The notes beneath the pieces are model-generated. The model saw nothing but the letters and a program-made list of their open reading frames with translations. It was not told the DNA's origin and made no database searches. The translations under genes were made by a program, and so were the position numbers. A DNA stretch of 7,197 nt from CAVSUR01 sp052143655 (GTDB lineage: Bacteria; Actinomycetota; Actinomycetes; Streptosporangiales; Streptosporangiaceae): assembly GCA_052143655.1 (NCBI GenBank), contig JBKQSL010000342.1:1-7197 (forward strand), read 5' to 3'. Of this stretch, positions 6,862 through 7,197 are shown piece by piece; positions within the stretch are counted from its first letter, which is position 1; each line of letters starts with the position of its first letter.

Positions 6862-6876
6862 GTTCGCTACGCGAAC
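6862..6876. repeat. Perfect inverted repeat, 6-bp arms, 3-nt spacer
   Basis: GTTCGC - TAC - GCGAAC. The arm order is the reverse of the actinobacterial LexA box (CGAAC...GTTCG), so it is not an SOS box. It is the first of three perfect dyads within 62 bases. Confidence 0.5.
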
Positions 6877-6881
6877 GGGAG

Positions 6882-6895
6882 CGCATAAGTATGCG
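6882..6895. repeat. Perfect 14-bp inverted repeat sharing half-sites with the PadR operator
   Basis: CGCATA - AG - TATGCG. Its GCATA/TATGC half-sites are the same as those of the palindrome overlapping the PadR promoter (GCATAC...GTATGC at 7086-7100), about 205 bases downstream, but with closer spacing. It could be an auxiliary binding site for the same repressor. Confidence 0.4.
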
Positions 6896-6905
6896 AAACT
6901 TCCCT

Positions 6906-6923
6906 GATCGCGTCGGCGCGATC
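6906..6923. repeat. Perfect inverted repeat, 7-bp arms, 4-nt loop
   Basis: GATCGCG - TCGG - CGCGATC would form a stable GC-rich hairpin in RNA. No T-run follows on either side. It could end transcription entering from the left before the PadR unit, or be a protein-binding site. Confidence 0.45.
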
Positions 6924-7063
6924 TTCGCGAGTGGCTGTCCGTGAGATTCGCTGGCCGACCCGCTGCTATGGGCGGCCGAGTGGAGCGTAGCGGTGTCGCC
7001 GCGATGACCTCATGGTGGGCTGCCTGCGCGCCGACGGTCACGCATCCTCTGGTCTTGGGGCCG

Positions 7064-7092
7064 TTGACCGGGACGCGCCATGATGGCATACT
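7064..7092 (+). promoter_or_regulatory. Promoter of the PadR-family gene
   Basis: TTGACC (7064-7069) and CATACT (7087-7092) are separated by exactly 17 nt, giving a good housekeeping-type promoter with an expected start near 7099 and a leader of roughly 20-25 nt. The -10 hexamer lies inside the first of two tandem palindromes, so repressor binding there would block RNA polymerase. Confidence 0.6.
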
Positions 7093-7112
7093 CGGTATGC
7101 ATACTTGGTATG
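7086..7112. promoter_or_regulatory. Tandem palindromic operator, probable PadR autoregulatory site
   Basis: Two 13-bp palindromes abut: CATAC-TCG-GTATG at 7087-7099 and CATAC-TTG-GTATG at 7100-7112. The first extends one base each way (G7086, C7100), and the junction itself forms GTATGCATAC (7095-7104). PadR regulators bind as dimers to short dyads of this AT-centred form and commonly repress their own genes. The position over the -10 and start region, 10 bases before the PadR start codon, fits that. That PadR is the binding protein is inferred from position. Confidence 0.65.
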
Positions 7113-7116
7113 GGAG
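7112..7116 (+). promoter_or_regulatory. Ribosome binding site of the PadR-family gene
   Basis: GGGAG lies 5 nt before the ATG at 7122. It selects that start over an in-frame ATG at 7110, which sits inside the operator, and an in-frame GTG at 7116; neither of those has a Shine-Dalgarno sequence. Confidence 0.55.
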
Positions 7117-7121
7117 TGCTG

Positions 7122-7197
7122 ATGTCGGTTCGTCACAGCCTTCTGGCGCTGCTGTCCGCTGGGCCGATGCACGGCTACGGGCTGAAGACCGAGTTCG
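7122..7197 (+). CDS. PadR-family transcriptional regulator, N-terminal 25 residues (cut by window end)
   Basis: The visible residues begin MSVRHSLLALLSAGPMHGYG and continue LKTEF. This is the signature start of the PadR winged-helix domain: a Leu-rich first helix, then G-P-x-H/Y-G-Y-x-L. Members are dimeric cytosolic repressors, often of drug-efflux or stress genes placed next to them, and usually released by a small ligand. The gene has its own promoter and a double palindrome overlapping the -10, suggesting autorepression. It is transcribed away from the decayed genes to its left and is probably the first gene of a separate unit. Its targets and effector cannot be read from this window. The partial length is due only to the window edge; nothing suggests the gene itself is broken. 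Confidence 0.85.
   Translation, partial: MSVRHSLLALLSAGPMHGYGLKTEF

Noticed and set aside
6862..6876. SOS (LexA) box
   Set aside because: The half-sites are in the opposite order (GTTCG...CGAAC) to the actinobacterial LexA consensus.
6673..7089. 138-codon minus-strand frame divergent from the PadR gene
   Set aside because: It is Arg/Ser/Ala-rich with no motif and runs through the cluster of inverted repeats. Composition suggests chance; a divergent partner gene would be expected to look more protein-like.
1..7197. CRISPR arrays, tRNA or rRNA genes, complete insertion sequences
   Set aside because: I saw no regularly spaced direct repeats, no cloverleaf-like sequence and no transposase with flanking inverted repeats.

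Overview
The window is very GC-rich, with codons mostly ending in G or C, GTG/TTG-tolerant starts and long spurious antisense frames. This is typical of an actinomycete chromosome (streptomycete or streptosporangial type). No species-level marker is visible. Only one gene is clearly complete. Broken gene pieces and palindrome-rich non-coding DNA surround it, and a second real gene is cut by the right edge.

Layout. Positions 1-242 hold a short unassigned open frame. Positions 243-1185 hold a decayed gene on the + strand. Its parts make sense only if the frame changes twice between about 519 and 555, and it looks like the C-terminal part of a large actinobacterial ATP-binding (GHKL/HSP90-like) protein. 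Positions 1186-1632 contain no convincing gene but include a 12-bp perfect palindrome inside a weak promoter-like sequence and a possible 44-codon leader frame. Its stop codon overlaps the Shine-Dalgarno sequence of the next gene. Positions 1633-5727 encode a 1364-residue protein with an N-terminal DUF4011-like region, a complete set of superfamily 1 helicase motifs, a Vsr/MTES_1575-type PD-(D/E)xK nuclease domain and a small C-terminal helical domain. This matches a single-gene DUF4011-helicase-Vsr anti-phage architecture.

The helicase gene is followed by inverted repeats, then by gene remnants: a minus-strand piece resembling the C-terminal end of a serine/threonine protein kinase (about 5818-6344), and a plus-strand piece of an actinobacterial protein of unknown function (about 6345-6545). 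The roughly 580 bases after that carry no gene but have three closely spaced perfect inverted repeats. Next comes a well-formed promoter whose -10 lies inside two back-to-back 13-bp palindromes, directly before a PadR-family repressor gene truncated by the window end.

Interpretation: the window looks like an eroding accessory or defence island in which the helicase-nuclease is the surviving intact member and neighbouring defence- or signalling-type genes have decayed. The PadR gene starts a separate, probably autoregulated, unit that continues to the right.
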